A DNA stretch of 64,000 nucleotides from Stenotrophomonas sp. NA06056 (GTDB lineage Bacteria > Pseudomonadota > Gammaproteobacteria > Xanthomonadales > Xanthomonadaceae). The notes beneath the pieces are model-generated. The model was not told where the DNA came from. It searched no databases and saw only the letters and a list, made by a program, of their open reading frames with translations. The DNA lies in assembly GCF_013364355.1 (NCBI RefSeq), contig NZ_CP054931.1:3596001-3660000 (forward strand). The letters run 5' to 3'. Positions 8,495-18,754 of the stretch are shown in pieces (the first letter of the stretch is position 1; the number at the start of each line of letters is the position of its first letter). The position numbers and the translations under genes are program-made.

Positions 8495-10216
8495 ATGAAC
8501 AAGCCCGCCGCACGCATCTCTGCCCTGTCGCTGTCGTTGATGCTGCTGGCCGGTTGTGCCACCACCAGCCTCGTCAGCGCGCCCGAATCGCCGGCCCAGA
8601 GCCAGGCGCTGGCGCTGATCGAACAAGGCAAGCCGCGCGACGCCGCCCTGCAACTGGAAGCGCTGGCCGCCACCCTGAAGGGGGGCGCCCGCAGCAACGC
8701 ACTGGCCGATGCGGCCTGGGCCTGGCATCTGGCCGGCGACAGCGCACGCGCGCGCAGCCTGCTGGGCCAGGTGACCGCGCGCCAGGTGAACGGTGCCAGC
8801 CTGCAGCGTTACCAGCTGGCCAGTGCCGAGCTGGCGCTGGCCGACAAGCAGCCGGCACAGGCGCTGGCCCTGCTGAGGGATCAGGCCGACAACGTGCACC
8901 CCAGCCTGCGCACGCGCTGGTCCCTGGCCCGCGCCAATGCCCTGCAGGCCACCGGCGATGCCTTCGGCGCCGCCACCGAACGCGCCCGTGCGCATGCCGG
9001 TCTGGCCGGTGCTGCGCGCAGCGAGAACCAGGCCGCCATCTCCGGCCTGCTCGGCACCCTCGACGATGCCACCCTGCGCAGTCGTGCCGCCGCATTGCCG
9101 GCGAACGACCCGCTGTACAACTTCGCCGGCCGCGCGCTGATCGCCCGAGGCCTGCCGCTGCCGCGCCCGTTCGATCGCGATGGCGCCGCCCAGTTCGACA
9201 CCAGCAAGCGCCCGCCGGCCATGAGCGATGGCTACCGCCCGCCGGCCAAGCTGGCCGTGCTGCTGCCGCTCAGCGGCCGCCTGGCTACCGCCGCGCAGCC
9301 AGTGCGCGATGGCCTGCTCAGCGCGTACTACGGCGAAACCCGCCGTCGTCCGGAGGTCAACTTCTTCGATACCGCCGGTACTCCGGCAGGTGCGCTGGCC
9401 GCGTATGACAAGGCGGTGGCGTCCGGCGCCGACTTCGTGGTCGGCCCGCTCGGCCGCGACGAAGTGGATGCCGTGTATGGCCGCCAGCAGCTGCCGGTGC
9501 CGGTGCTGGGCCTGAACCGCGGCAAGGATGCGCCGCCGGCCGGCAGCGCCGGTTTCTCGCTGGCACCGGAAGACGATGGCATCGTCGCCGCTGAATACAT
9601 GCGTGGCCGCGAGCGCAGCAAGGCGTTGGTGATCAACAGCAGCGACGACACCGGCCGTCGCGCCGCTGCCGCGTTCGCGCAGCGCTTTGCCCAGCGCGGT
9701 GGCAGCGTCGCCGCCACCATCGCGGTCAGCGAAACGGTAGGGGATGTCAGCGCGCAGGTGCGCAACGCCGGCGCGGTCGATGCGGTGTTCCTGGCCGTAC
9801 GTGCACCGCAGGCCCGCCTGCTGGCGCCGCAGCTGGCGCTGGCCGGCGCCGGGGGTGCCACCCGCGTGGGTACCTCGCAGCTGACCACCGGCAGCGGCAA
9901 GGTCGAAGAAGACGTGGCGCTGGACGGCATCATCTACCCGAACGAAGCCTGGAACGTGCGCAGCGTGTCCGGCGTGCCGTCCGCTGCCCAGGTCGCGCAG
10001 ACCCTGCCCAGCGCGCGCGGCGCGGCCAGCCGCCTGTTCGCCTTCGGCGCCGATGCCTGGAAGATCAGCGCCTATCTGGACAAGCTGGCCACCGAAGGCG
10101 GCCTGGACGGCGCCACCGGCACGCTGTACCTGGACAGCAACGGCAACATCCTGCGCCAGCCGGCATGGTCGACCTTCAGCGGTGGCCGGCCGATGCCGAT
10201 CGCCGGTGGTCGCTGA
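8495..10216 (+). CDS. lpoA: LpoA-like outer-membrane lipoprotein, penicillin-binding protein activator
   Basis: Predicted lipoprotein of 573 residues. The signal peptide ends in LMLLAGC, with the lipidated Cys at about position 21. The N-terminal half is an alpha-helical TPR-like region. The C-terminal half (from [19 protein letters not shown]) is a periplasmic-binding-protein fold, as in LpoA, which activates PBP1A from the outer membrane. I prefer ATG 8495 over 8483, because GGA sits 8 bases before it and the signal peptide is then of normal length. Being next to rsmI and yraN is typical for lpoA. Confidence 0.85.
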   Translation: MNKPAARISALSLSLMLLAGCATTSLVSAPESPAQSQALALIEQGKPRDAALQLEALAATLKGGARSNALADAAWAWHLAGDSARARSLLGQVTARQVNGASLQRYQLASAELALADKQPAQALALLRDQADNVHPSLRTRWSLARANALQATGDAFGAATERARAHAGLAGAARSENQAAISGLLGTLDDATLRSRAAALPANDPLYNFAGRALIARGLPLPRPFDRDGAAQFDTSKRPPAMSDGYRPPAKLAVLLPLSGRLATAAQPVRDGLLSAYYGETRRRPEVNFFDTAGTPAGALAAYDKAVASGADFVVGPLGRDEVDAVYGRQQLPVPVLGLNRGKDAPPAGSAGFSLAPEDDGIVAAEYMRGRERSKALVINSSDDTGRRAAAAFAQRFAQRGGSVAATIAVSETVGDVSAQVRNAGAVDAVFLAVRAPQARLLAPQLALAGAGGATRVGTSQLTTGSGKVEEDVALDGIIYPNEAWNVRSVSGVPSAAQVAQTLPSARGAASRLFAFGADAWKISAYLDKLATEGGLDGATGTLYLDSNGNILRQPAWSTFSGGRPMPIAGGR

Positions 10217-10574
10217 GCACCTGCAACGGGGCTCGGCGGTGGAAGCCGCCGCCGAGCAGCATCTGCAGCAGGCCGGGTTGCAGCCGCGCGCACGCAACGT
10301 GCGTTATCGCGGCGGTGAACTGGACCTGGTGATGGATGACGCCGGCACCGTGGTGTTCGTGGAAGTGCGTTACCGCGCGCGATCCGACTTCGGTGGCGGC
10401 GCTGCCTCGGTGGACGTGCGCAAGTGTCGACGCCTGGCCCATGCCGCGTTGTTGTACCTGCAGGACAACCCTGCGCTGGCCGATGCGCCCTGTCGTTTCG
10501 ACGTGGTGGACGCCACGGGTGAACCGCCGCAGCTGCATTGGCTGCGGGATGCGTTCCGGTTGGATGATTGCTGA
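10206..10574 (+). CDS. yraN: YraN family protein (UPF0102), nuclease-fold
   Basis: Small protein of about 122 residues with the family motifs [11 protein letters not shown] and [16 protein letters not shown], which resemble the active site of restriction-endonuclease-like folds (E, D, E-x-R). The precise cellular role is unknown. The start is uncertain: I use GTG 10206-10208, which overlaps the lpoA stop by 11 bases, since no ATG occurs before the conserved region. Another GTG just after is possible. It follows lpoA as in many proteobacteria. Confidence 0.85.
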   Translation: MVAEHLQRGSAVEAAAEQHLQQAGLQPRARNVRYRGGELDLVMDDAGTVVFVEVRYRARSDFGGGAASVDVRKCRRLAHAALLYLQDNPALADAPCRFDVVDATGEPPQLHWLRDAFRLDDC

Positions 10575-10623
10575 TGGGTACCCATTGCCGGCCAGCGGCC
10601 GGCACTACCACGGGGCATGACTG
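10575..10623 (-). repeat. REP palindrome downstream of yraN
   Basis: GCCGGCCAGCGGCCGGC followed by ACTAC is the same palindrome family as at 7006, in the opposite orientation. It fills most of the 49-bp gap. Confidence 0.6.
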
Positions 10624-11232
10624 ATGCCTTCGATCATTACCCATGCCGCCGTGCCGCTGGCGCTGTGGTGCGCTGCTGATCGCGGTCGCATTCCGCCATG
10701 GCTGCTGACCGCTGGCGTGGTCGCGGCGATGCTGCCCGATGCCGATGTGCTGGCGTTTGCCCTGCATGTTCCGTATGCCGATGCCTTCGGCCATCGCGGT
10801 GCCAGCCATTCGTTGTTGTTTGCCGGCGTGCTGGCGGCATTGGCCGCGGTGTGGGCGCTCTTTGGTAGTCGCCGACCTTGGTCGGCGGTTTCGTGCCAAC
10901 CAAGGTTGGCACCCACCACACAGGCGGCAACGTTGGTATCCACCGTTCAAGCGGCGACGTTCGTCTTCGTCTGCGCCGCCAGCCATCCCCTGCTCGACGC
11001 AATGACGTCCGGCGGCCTCGGCGTCGCCCTGGCCTGGCCGTGGAGCGAACACCGCTTCTTCGCCCCATGGCGGCCGATCCGCGTTTCTCCCTTCGCCCCG
11101 CAGTTCTTCAGCGCGCGCGGCGTGGCCACGTTGCTGTCGGAACTGCGCTGGGTCTGGCTGCCGCTGGCCGGCGCCGTTGTTGCCTGGAAACTGATCCAAC
11201 CCGCCCCTGCTGTCCCGCGAGATCCATCATGA
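10624..11232 (+). CDS. YdjM-like inner-membrane metal-dependent hydrolase family
   Basis: Protein of 202 residues with four or so hydrophobic segments. It has the family features MPSIITHAAVPLAL near the start, MLPDADVL, FGHRGASHSLLFA (about 56-68) and SHPLLDAMTSGGLG; the conserved H and D residues suggest a metal site. Substrate and role are unknown. Residues of about 81-98 are encoded by two GTAG/REP palindromes (see 10865-10919) and look foreign to the fold. The stop overlaps the next ATG (ATGA), so it is coupled to the FAD oxidase. Confidence 0.8.
   Translation: MPSIITHAAVPLALWCAADRGRIPPWLLTAGVVAAMLPDADVLAFALHVPYADAFGHRGASHSLLFAGVLAALAAVWALFGSRRPWSAVSCQPRLAPTTQAATLVSTVQAATFVFVCAASHPLLDAMTSGGLGVALAWPWSEHRFFAPWRPIRVSPFAPQFFSARGVATLLSELRWVWLPLAGAVVAWKLIQPAPAVPRDPS
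10865..10919 (+). repeat. Pair of SMAG/REP palindromes inside a coding sequence
   Basis: GTAG followed by CGCCGACCTTGGTCGGCG, then TGCCAACCAAGGTTGGCA ending CCCACCAC. The second palindrome is also present at 19720-19747 and at 30797 and 30866 outside genes. Here the pair sits in frame in the YdjM-like gene without introducing a stop. Confidence 0.8.
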
Positions 11233-12614
11233 GTACTGCCCTGCCCGCTGCCCTGGTTGCCGAACTGTCCGCCCTGCTGGGTGCGGAGGGCTGGCGCACG
11301 GATGACAACGCGCTGGAGGCGAACGCGCAGGACAATTCCTGGCGCCGCCAGCGCCCGGCGGCCGTTGCGCTGCCAGCCGACGTCGAACAGGTGCAGGCGC
11401 TGGTGCGTGCCTGCCGCGTGCATGGCGTGGCGCTGGTCGCGCGCGGCGCGGGCACCGGCACCACCGGTGCTGCCGTGCCGCTGCCCGGCAGCATCGTGCT
11501 GTCGTTCACCCGTATGGACCGCATCGTGGAGATCCGTGCCGGCGACCGCTGCGCCGTGGTGCAGCCCGGCGTGCTCAATGGAACACTTCAGCAGGCGCTG
11601 GCACCGCACGGCCTGTTCTGGGCACCGGACCCGTCCAGCGCGGAGATCTGCAGCGTGGGCGGCAACCTGGCCTGCAATGCCGGTGGCCCGCGCGCGGTGA
11701 AGTACGGCACCAGCCGCGACAACGTGCTCGGCCTGGTAGCGGTGACCGGCACCGGTGAGGTGATCCGCTGCGGCGGCGCCTACACCAAGGATTCCACCGG
11801 ATACGACCTCACCCACCTGCTGGTGGGCAGCGAAGGCACGCTGGCGCTGATCGTGGAAGCGACATTGAAGCTGACCCCGCTGCCGGTCAGCCAGGCCGGC
11901 CTGCGCGTGCTGTACCGCGATGCCGATGCCGCCGCCGCCGCGGTGTCGCGGCTGATGTCGCAGCCGGTGGTGCCCACGCGCCTGGAATTCATGGATGCAC
12001 GCAGCCTGGAGCTGCTGCGCCTCAATGGCGCCGAGGTACCGGACGCCGGGGCGATGCTGCTGGTCGAGGCCGACGGTGACCACGACACGCTGCCCTACCT
12101 GCTGCAGGCACTGGCCACTGCCGCCGAAGGCGACGGCATGATCGAGCTGGACGTGGCAATGGAAGGCCGCGCGCGTGACCAGTTGTGGGCGGCACGCAAG
12201 GCGTTGTCGCCAGCGCTGCGGACCGTGGCGCCCGGCAAGATCAACGAGGACGTGGTGGTGCCGGTATCGCGCATCCCCGAACTGGTGGCCGGTGTGCAGA
12301 CGCTTGCGCGCGACTACGCGCTGACCATCGTCACCTTCGGCCATGCCGGTAACGGCAACCTGCACGTCAACATCCTCTACCACCCGGACGACGCCGACGA
12401 GAACGCACGCGCGCATGCTGCGCTGCCGAAGATCTTCGAACTGACGCTGGCGCTGGGCGGCACGCTGTCGGGCGAACACGGCATTGGCCTGGCCAAGCGC
12501 GATTTCATGGCGCAGGCGTTCACCCCGGCCACGCTGGCGGCGATGCGCGCTATCAAGGCCGCGCTCGATCCGGATGGAATTCTCAACCCGGGCAAGGTAT
12601 TGCCACCGGTGTGA
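11229..12614 (+). CDS. FAD-binding 2-hydroxyacid oxidase/dehydrogenase (GlcD / D-lactate dehydrogenase type)
   Basis: Flavoprotein of 461 residues. The N-terminal FAD_binding_4 domain has the ARGAGTGTTGAAVP pyrophosphate loop (about 80-95) and SVGGNLACNAGGPRAVKYG. The C-terminal FAD-oxidase domain has TFGHAGNGNLHVNI and LSGEHGIGLAKRDFM, the metal/substrate histidine motifs of the glycolate oxidase GlcD and D-lactate/D-2-hydroxyglutarate dehydrogenase group. The exact 2-hydroxyacid cannot be read from sequence. Start ATG 11229 overlaps the previous stop. Electrons probably go to the quinone pool or cytochrome c. Confidence 0.85.
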   Translation: MSTALPAALVAELSALLGAEGWRTDDNALEANAQDNSWRRQRPAAVALPADVEQVQALVRACRVHGVALVARGAGTGTTGAAVPLPGSIVLSFTRMDRIVEIRAGDRCAVVQPGVLNGTLQQALAPHGLFWAPDPSSAEICSVGGNLACNAGGPRAVKYGTSRDNVLGLVAVTGTGEVIRCGGAYTKDSTGYDLTHLLVGSEGTLALIVEATLKLTPLPVSQAGLRVLYRDADAAAAAVSRLMSQPVVPTRLEFMDARSLELLRLNGAEVPDAGAMLLVEADGDHDTLPYLLQALATAAEGDGMIELDVAMEGRARDQLWAARKALSPALRTVAPGKINEDVVVPVSRIPELVAGVQTLARDYALTIVTFGHAGNGNLHVNILYHPDDADENARAHAALPKIFELTLALGGTLSGEHGIGLAKRDFMAQAFTPATLAAMRAIKAALDPDGILNPGKVLPPV

Positions 12615-12745
12615 TGCCCGCCGGGCATAAACCGGCGCTACCAAGGCGTGCACCTGTAGAGCCGAGCCCATGCTCGGCTGCTCTCCGTTCAGATCACGAT
12701 GCACCCGCGCTTCGCGCGGTGAGCCGAGCATGGGCTCGGCTCTAC
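12613..12745. repeat. REP palindrome plus inverted SMAG pair
   Basis: A GCCCGCCGGGC palindrome ending CGCTAC is followed by two GCCGAGC-CATG-GCTCGGC palindromes in opposite orientation, the first starting GTAG at 12656 and the second ending CTAC at 12745. The whole could fold into one long hairpin and may act as a transcription end between the oxidase and the convergent autotransporter. Confidence 0.8.
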
Positions 12746-12777
12746 AGAGGCCCGCGTGCCGACCCCGGCGCTGTCGC

Positions 12778-15700
12778 TTACCAGGCCATGCGCACGCCCA
12801 CCTGACCACCCACGTTGCGGTAGCCATGGTCACCGCGCTGTACGCTCAACCCGCCCCATGCACCCCAGCGCTGGCCCAGCTTCAACTCGGCACCCGCCTG
12901 CACTTCATAGCGATTGCGCGGCACATCCGCGCCCAGCGTGTCATCGTTGAACTGCAACGTGCTGGTACCGCTGCCGCGCAACCAGTTCACGCCCAGGTAC
13001 GGCTGCACGATAGTGCCGGCTGCAGCACCATGGCCGAACACACGCATGCCCAGGCGCCCGCTCAGGCCACCCACATCCGCATCATCGACAACCGTGCCGT
13101 TGGTCTCCACGTGACGATCGGCGCGGTAGTCTGCATACGTCAGCTGCAGCTGCGGCTGCACGTACAGAACACTGGCGGCGCCCTGCCACACATTGAAGGT
13201 ATGGCCCACTTCCAGTGACGCAGTGGCCACACGCGAATCATAGTGCTCCGGCTCCAGGCCGATACCCTGCACACGGTTGTCGAAGCGGCCGAACTGCACG
13301 GTCGCATCCACATAGGCGCCGCCGGTTCCCTCTGCATCCTGCAACCAGGTGCCGTACACACCCACGGCGGTACCACGCACGCGGCCGGTGGCGGTGTAGC
13401 CGGTCAGATCCGAGGCGACACGATTGTCAGCACGGCCATTGCCCAACATCACACCGAATGCGGCGTTGCCACGCCGCAGCAGGTCACTGCCGATCTGCAG
13501 CACCGACGTATTGCCATCCACCGACAGCTGGCCACCCACCGCAGTGAAGTCCGCATTGCTACGACCCACGCGTGCCCATGCAATCCGCTCGTCAGTGCGC
13601 GTGCCGCTACGATCATGCATCCGGTGCGCGAACATGTTCACCGCGGCCGACTGGTTCGCCAGATAGGCACCGGCTTCCGGGCGCAGTACCGGCGGCGGCC
13701 GGATCGGATCCACGATGCCGCCACCGTCCTCGCCCTCTCCCCCTTCAATCGGGTCCGGACCCGGGCCCGGGTTCACCACGCACCCCGGCGCACCCGGGTC
13801 GTCCTCGCAGACATCGAACCACTGCGAGCGCAGGTACCAATGGCCATCGGTGGGATCTGCCACGCCGCCCTGGAACAGGAAGTACTCGTACGAACCACCC
13901 ACGGCACGCCCGGTCAGCGCATAGCTGGCCAGCGATGCGCCGTCCACTTCGATCAGCTGGATGCCGTCAACGGTGGGCGCACCCACACCGCCGATGTTCC
14001 TCACCGCGATCAAGGCATCACCGGAGGTATCACCGCGCACATGCAGGCGGTCGATGGCCGAATCATCGGCCGCCAATGCACCGTGGAAGACGAAGGTGGC
14101 TCCCGTGCTGTGCAGGTCACCGTCCACGGTGAGCGTATTGAACCGGTCACCCAACCCCGCCGACAGCAGCACTGCGCTGTCGCGCACATCCAGCGTGCCC
14201 ACGCGGGCATCGCCACGCAGCGTCCACTGACTGCCTTGCTCCAGCGACAACGTCTGCACCAGATCTGAACTGCCCCACCACTGCGCGCCGTCACGCAGCG
14301 CGACATGCACTTGTGACTGCGGCACAAGTCCGGCATCCACATCCTCAGGTGTGATGACGATGTCGCCTTCCATCACCGCGCCCTGTGACAACGCTACATC
14401 GAAGCGTCCGGACACCGCAGCATCCAGCGCCAGCGCGGTTCCGTTGCCGCCCACCAGCACAGCCCCGTTGCCAAGGGCCAAGCCAGCATCACGGGTGCTA
14501 CGCACCCACACCCCGCCATGCCGTGCGCTGGCCAGCGAGCCGCCGTCGATGCTCATGCGGCCGTTGTCATTGATCACCGCCGCCCAGGCACCTTCACCTT
14601 CGGTGCGCACGTGGGTATTGGCCAGCGTCATTTCGCCCCTGCCGCCGGACAGCACGCCATGCGAATTGATGCCGGTGGTGCGCACCACGCTGTCGGCGAG
14701 GTGGACGGTGCCGCCAAGGCGGGCGATCGCGCCGATGGCGCCGTCGCCTTCGGTAAGAATGTCGATCATGCTGCCGTTCGCTGTCGGCGTGGCAGATACA
14801 CCGCCTTCCGCGTACAACCCATGACCGTTCTGGCCGAGCGTCCGCAGCCGGCTGCCACTCACCCGTGCGGTGCCTCCCAGCACCGAAATGGCCTGCCAAT
14901 AGGTGCCATCGGCCGTGATGGTCGATCCGTCGACTACCAGATCGCCATTCATCACTCGAATGCCAACGCCATTGCGAGTGGTGATGAACGAATCGGTCAC
15001 ACGCGCAACCACATCACGCTGGTTCATGTCGATGCCGGTCGACACGCTGTCGAGCCGGCTGCCATGCAGGGTGAGGTCCGCGCCTTCGGTCATATGGATG
15101 CCGAAGTGACCGGACAGCTCAACCCCATCCAAGCGCAGCACGCCGCCGCCACCGGTGGCGAAGCTGACCGCGGAGGCGTTGTCACCCCGTGCATGCACGC
15201 TGCCTCCGCGCATCTCAAGCTCGCCGCCGACGAACAATCCCATGCCGGAGCGCTCGTGGGTCAGATCGATGTCGACATCTTCCAGCACCACCTTGCTGCC
15301 CAGCCCCACCAGCACGCCCGATGCCCCGGCGCCGCTGCCATCGATCCGCACCGAGCGCAGCGTGACATCGCTCCCACCCTGCGCCCACACGCCATGACCT
15401 GCTCCCGCCACTGCGATGTGCAGACGCTCGGCCAGCAACGTTCCATCACGCACGTCCAGCCCATTGGCCTGATCGCCAAGAATCTCGATCGCGCTGTCGC
15501 GCACCACTGCCTGCCCCTGCTGCACGCTGATGCCGTGGGCCAACCCGCCACGGGTAGTGATCCGCACGTTGTCCAGTGACAGCGCACCAGACAGCGCTTC
15601 GGCCCCCGACGCTGCCGTGCCACGCGTTTCGATATGCGTTCCGCTGGCGTGTACCTGGCCGCCATTGGCGGCGGAAAGGCCGGCGGCACCATAGCCGGAG

Positions 15701-16008
15701 GTGAGGACGCTGCCCGCCTGCAGTTGGATACGGCTTCCTGCACCCTCGGCGCGTGCAGCGGAAGCACGCAGCCCTTCGGTAATCAGATTGACCGGTCCGG
15801 TTGGAATGAGGGTGCCGCCATTGATCGCAAGGAATGCATACCCGGCCGGATTCCCCGGCTCCACCGGATCAGTGGTGCGGTAATCGCCCGCAGCCGGGTT
15901 CTGTTCGTCGCCATCGGCGATGACCTGCTGTGCCATGGCGACCGACGACGCCAGGGCGGCGGACAACCCCACGGCAAGCAGATGGGGGCGGGGAAGTACA
16001 CGACGCAT
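12778..16008 (-). CDS. Autotransporter with beta-helix passenger (type Va)
   Basis: Large surface protein of 1076 residues. A signal peptide (about 1-26, ending SVAMA) is followed by a repetitive Gly/Asp/Ser-rich passenger to about residue 780, like pertactin-type beta-helices. A linker with two cysteines and Pro/Asp/Gly repeats comes next. The C-terminal 12-strand barrel starts near RPEAGAYLANQSAAVN and ends in W. The passenger shows no protease triad, so an adhesin role is more likely than a protease, but that is inference. It is divergent from a related autotransporter 346 bases away and was probably duplicated from a common ancestor. Confidence 0.9.
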   Translation of the reverse strand: MRRVLPRPHLLAVGLSAALASSVAMAQQVIADGDEQNPAAGDYRTTDPVEPGNPAGYAFLAINGGTLIPTGPVNLITEGLRASAARAEGAGSRIQLQAGSVLTSGYGAAGLSAANGGQVHASGTHIETRGTAASGAEALSGALSLDNVRITTRGGLAHGISVQQGQAVVRDSAIEILGDQANGLDVRDGTLLAERLHIAVAGAGHGVWAQGGSDVTLRSVRIDGSGAGASGVLVGLGSKVVLEDVDIDLTHERSGMGLFVGGELEMRGGSVHARGDNASAVSFATGGGGVLRLDGVELSGHFGIHMTEGADLTLHGSRLDSVSTGIDMNQRDVVARVTDSFITTRNGVGIRVMNGDLVVDGSTITADGTYWQAISVLGGTARVSGSRLRTLGQNGHGLYAEGGVSATPTANGSMIDILTEGDGAIGAIARLGGTVHLADSVVRTTGINSHGVLSGGRGEMTLANTHVRTEGEGAWAAVINDNGRMSIDGGSLASARHGGVWVRSTRDAGLALGNGAVLVGGNGTALALDAAVSGRFDVALSQGAVMEGDIVITPEDVDAGLVPQSQVHVALRDGAQWWGSSDLVQTLSLEQGSQWTLRGDARVGTLDVRDSAVLLSAGLGDRFNTLTVDGDLHSTGATFVFHGALAADDSAIDRLHVRGDTSGDALIAVRNIGGVGAPTVDGIQLIEVDGASLASYALTGRAVGGSYEYFLFQGGVADPTDGHWYLRSQWFDVCEDDPGAPGCVVNPGPGPDPIEGGEGEDGGGIVDPIRPPPVLRPEAGAYLANQSAAVNMFAHRMHDRSGTRTDERIAWARVGRSNADFTAVGGQLSVDGNTSVLQIGSDLLRRGNAAFGVMLGNGRADNRVASDLTGYTATGRVRGTAVGVYGTWLQDAEGTGGAYVDATVQFGRFDNRVQGIGLEPEHYDSRVATASLEVGHTFNVWQGAASVLYVQPQLQLTYADYRADRHVETNGTVVDDADVGGLSGRLGMRVFGHGAAAGTIVQPYLGVNWLRGSGTSTLQFNDDTLGADVPRNRYEVQAGAELKLGQRWGAWGGLSVQRGDHGYRNVGGQVGVRMAW

Positions 16009-16354
16009 GCGGGGGACGCTCCAATGGAAGGGCCCCTACCGTAGGAAGGTGCCGCAATGGCGCCTATCGAATAGGTTGCATTCCCATGCCGCTGCGTCGT
16101 CCTGTCGCACCCGTGTCCGCACCGGATTCACCGCGCTGAACATTGCCCGACCCGCGCCTCCAATCGAGCCGCGCTTTGCAACTAATTGCATGGGCGGGCG
16201 CCGCGCCCCCGCCCAGAATTCGTGCCGATCAAGACACGGGCTGCCCACTTAGCCCCATCACGCACGCTTCACACGAACAGGCCGAAAAGGCCACTTACGT
16301 GAACCGCTGCATGAATGGCCCCTGTGTCGACACTTTCCCAGAAAGGACCAGACC
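16009..16354. promoter_or_regulatory. Divergent autotransporter control region
   Basis: No gene in these 346 bases. The region must hold both promoters. The palindrome TGCAACTAATTGCA (16177-16190) is the clearest symmetrical site; a related TGCAA-N4-TTGYA sequence occurs upstream of another outer-membrane gene at 36482-36495. The stretch from 16260 to 16340 has no evident palindrome. Just before the plus-strand gene, AGAAAGGACCAGACC provides a good ribosome-binding site. Confidence 0.35.
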
Positions 16355-18745
16355 ATGAACCGTCATCGCACCCGCACTGCTTATCCCCATCAACGCCCGC
16401 TGACGCGTGGCATCGTTCTCGCGCTCTGCATGCTGCCGCTGGCCAGCGCCTGGGCCGGTGATCTGGACGGTACCGCTGCAGTGGTCAATGACGGTGACCC
16501 GGTGGAGGAGTGGACGCTGCGCAACAATGCGCAGCTGATTGTGAATGGCGGCCAGACCCACAACATCATTGCCACAGATTCACTCGTACATGTGGAGAAC
16601 GCTACCATCGACCGCAGCGGCTCCAATCAGCGTGCCGTGGTTCTGGATGGAACGGCACGCTTCCAGTCCGAGCGCAGCACGATCCGCGGCGGCGGCGTCC
16701 TCGTGCAGGGGGCAGCATCGGCTCATCTGGTCGGCAGCCGCATTCTGGTAACCGCCGCCGACGGCCTGCCGCCGGGCGAAGTGCTCAGCATCGGCCTGTC
16801 GCTGGGCCGCACCCCCGCCAGCATTCCCTTGCCCGGCGCTTGGTCCATTCTGGATTCCACGTATGTGCGTGTGGAGGACACCGCAAGCGGCAGCGACTTT
16901 TCCAGCGGCCTGGGCGTGCGCATGCAGAACGGCAGAGTGGATATCGTCAACGGTTCGGAGATCGACGCCGACAATGTGGGCGTGTTGATGAACGGCATCA
17001 TCGAAACGCCTGATACGCTGCGCCTGGGTATCGACGGGTCCACCGTTCGCTCCGGGCGCGGCGCCGCGATCCGCGTGGCCGCCGACGAGGCTGCCGACTT
17101 CGAGATCACCGTGGCAAACGGTGCACAGTTGATCGCGGGCAATGGCAATCTGCTGCAGGTGGACTCTCGCAACGGTACCGCCACACCCGGCGCCAGCCAT
17201 GTGCGCTTCAGCGTGGACGACGCGCGCCTGATCGGCAATGTCAGCTTCGATGCCGCCACGGTCGATGGCAGCTTGGACGTCGCCCTGCGCAACAAGGCCC
17301 AGATCGACGGCCGCTTCATCAACGTCACCACCGCCAGCATCGACAGCGATGCCACCTGGCTGATGACCGGCGACAGCAACGTCCGCCATCTCACCCTGGG
17401 TGCGGGCGGTACCGTGGCGCTGGGCAATGGCAGCAGCTTCAACACCCTCAGCCTGGACGAGTTCACTGGCAACGGCGGTACCCTGCTGTTCAACACCCAG
17501 CTGGGCGACGACACTTCGCTGACCGACAAGCTGGTCATCGCCGGTGATGCCAATGGCCAGGCCAACGTGCGCGTGCTCAATGCAGGCGGTGCCGGTGCCA
17601 AGACCAATCGCGGCATCGAGCTGATCGATATCGGCGGTGCGTCCAACGCGCAGTTCGATCTGGTCGGCCGCGCCGTGGGTGGCCAGTACGAGTACTTCCT
17701 GGTGAAGGACGCCAACGGCAACTGGTACCTGCGTTCGGAACTGGGCGGTGCGCCGGATCCGTGCCAGGTGGACCCGACCCTGCCGGAGTGCAAGCCGGTG
17801 GATCCGGTCGATCCGATCGACCCGCCGATGCCGATCCTGCGCCCGGAGACCGGCGCGTATCTGGCCAACCAGTTCGCGCTGGACCAGATGCTGCGCCACA
17901 GCTACCGCGACCGCCAGGGCGGCGCCGCGGCGGCGGAGGGCATCCGTGGCTGGGCCCGTGTTGACGCTACCCAGAGCAAACTGGGCGCGGTGGATGACCA
18001 GCTCGACCTGCGCGTGGACCGCTCGCGCCTGCAGCTCGGTGCGGACATCGGCGTGTTCGATGACGGCCGTGGCCGCGTCGGCGTGATGGGCACTGCGGCA
18101 CGCAGCAGTGCCACTTCGCGTTCGGACGTGACCGGTTTCAGCGCACGCGGCAAGGTGGAAGGTGGTGCGCTGGGCGTGTACGGCAACTGGGCTAACGATG
18201 CGATGTACGTGGATGCCAGCGTGCAGCGCGGCCAGTTCCGCAACCGCGTGCAGGGCGATGGCCTGGCCGAGGAGCGTTACGACTCGGATATCTGGCAGTC
18301 GTCGGTGGAAGCCGGCTACCGCTTCGGCATCGGCCAGATCGGCAACACCGCGCTGAGCCTGCAGCCGGAGCTGCAGCTGGTGTACACCGATGCGAAGACT
18401 GACGTGCATACCGAGGCCAATGGCACCGTGGTGCGTGCACAGGGCAACAGCGGCCTTTCCGGCCGTGCCGGCCTGCGCCTGCAGGGTGAATCGCGCTCGG
18501 CAGTGGGGGCCTCGGTCAGCCCGTATGTGGCGGCCAACTGGTACCGCGATGGTGCGGGTAATGGCATCGCCTTCGATGATGAAGTATTGAAGGCCGGCAT
18601 TCCGCGCAACCGCTATGAGCTGAGCGCCGGTGCGCGGGTGGAATTCCGCTCCGGGTTCAGTGCGTGGGGTGGGTTCGGCGTGATGCGCGGTGACAGCGGG
18701 TATCGCGAGGCGACTGCCAATCTGTCTGTGGCCTACAGCTGGTAA
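16355..18745 (+). CDS. Autotransporter with beta-helix passenger (type Va)
   Basis: Surface protein of 796 residues. The signal peptide is long, with a basic N-terminus, cleaved about residue 35 after SAWA. The passenger is a shorter beta-helix (to about 480). The linker has two Cys and repeats of VDP/IDP, and the barrel starts at PILRPETGAYLANQ and ends SYSW... with YSW as last residues. Barrel and linker closely resemble those of the divergent neighbour (shared motifs: GAYLANQ, EYFL, WYLRS). Passenger parts differ, so the pair may show different ligands. Probably adhesin-like. A strong terminator follows. Confidence 0.9.
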   Translation: MNRHRTRTAYPHQRPLTRGIVLALCMLPLASAWAGDLDGTAAVVNDGDPVEEWTLRNNAQLIVNGGQTHNIIATDSLVHVENATIDRSGSNQRAVVLDGTARFQSERSTIRGGGVLVQGAASAHLVGSRILVTAADGLPPGEVLSIGLSLGRTPASIPLPGAWSILDSTYVRVEDTASGSDFSSGLGVRMQNGRVDIVNGSEIDADNVGVLMNGIIETPDTLRLGIDGSTVRSGRGAAIRVAADEAADFEITVANGAQLIAGNGNLLQVDSRNGTATPGASHVRFSVDDARLIGNVSFDAATVDGSLDVALRNKAQIDGRFINVTTASIDSDATWLMTGDSNVRHLTLGAGGTVALGNGSSFNTLSLDEFTGNGGTLLFNTQLGDDTSLTDKLVIAGDANGQANVRVLNAGGAGAKTNRGIELIDIGGASNAQFDLVGRAVGGQYEYFLVKDANGNWYLRSELGGAPDPCQVDPTLPECKPVDPVDPIDPPMPILRPETGAYLANQFALDQMLRHSYRDRQGGAAAAEGIRGWARVDATQSKLGAVDDQLDLRVDRSRLQLGADIGVFDDGRGRVGVMGTAARSSATSRSDVTGFSARGKVEGGALGVYGNWANDAMYVDASVQRGQFRNRVQGDGLAEERYDSDIWQSSVEAGYRFGIGQIGNTALSLQPELQLVYTDAKTDVHTEANGTVVRAQGNSGLSGRAGLRLQGESRSAVGASVSPYVAANWYRDGAGNGIAFDDEVLKAGIPRNRYELSAGARVEFRSGFSAWGGFGVMRGDSGYREATANLSVAYSW

Positions 18746-18754
18746 TGAAACGAA

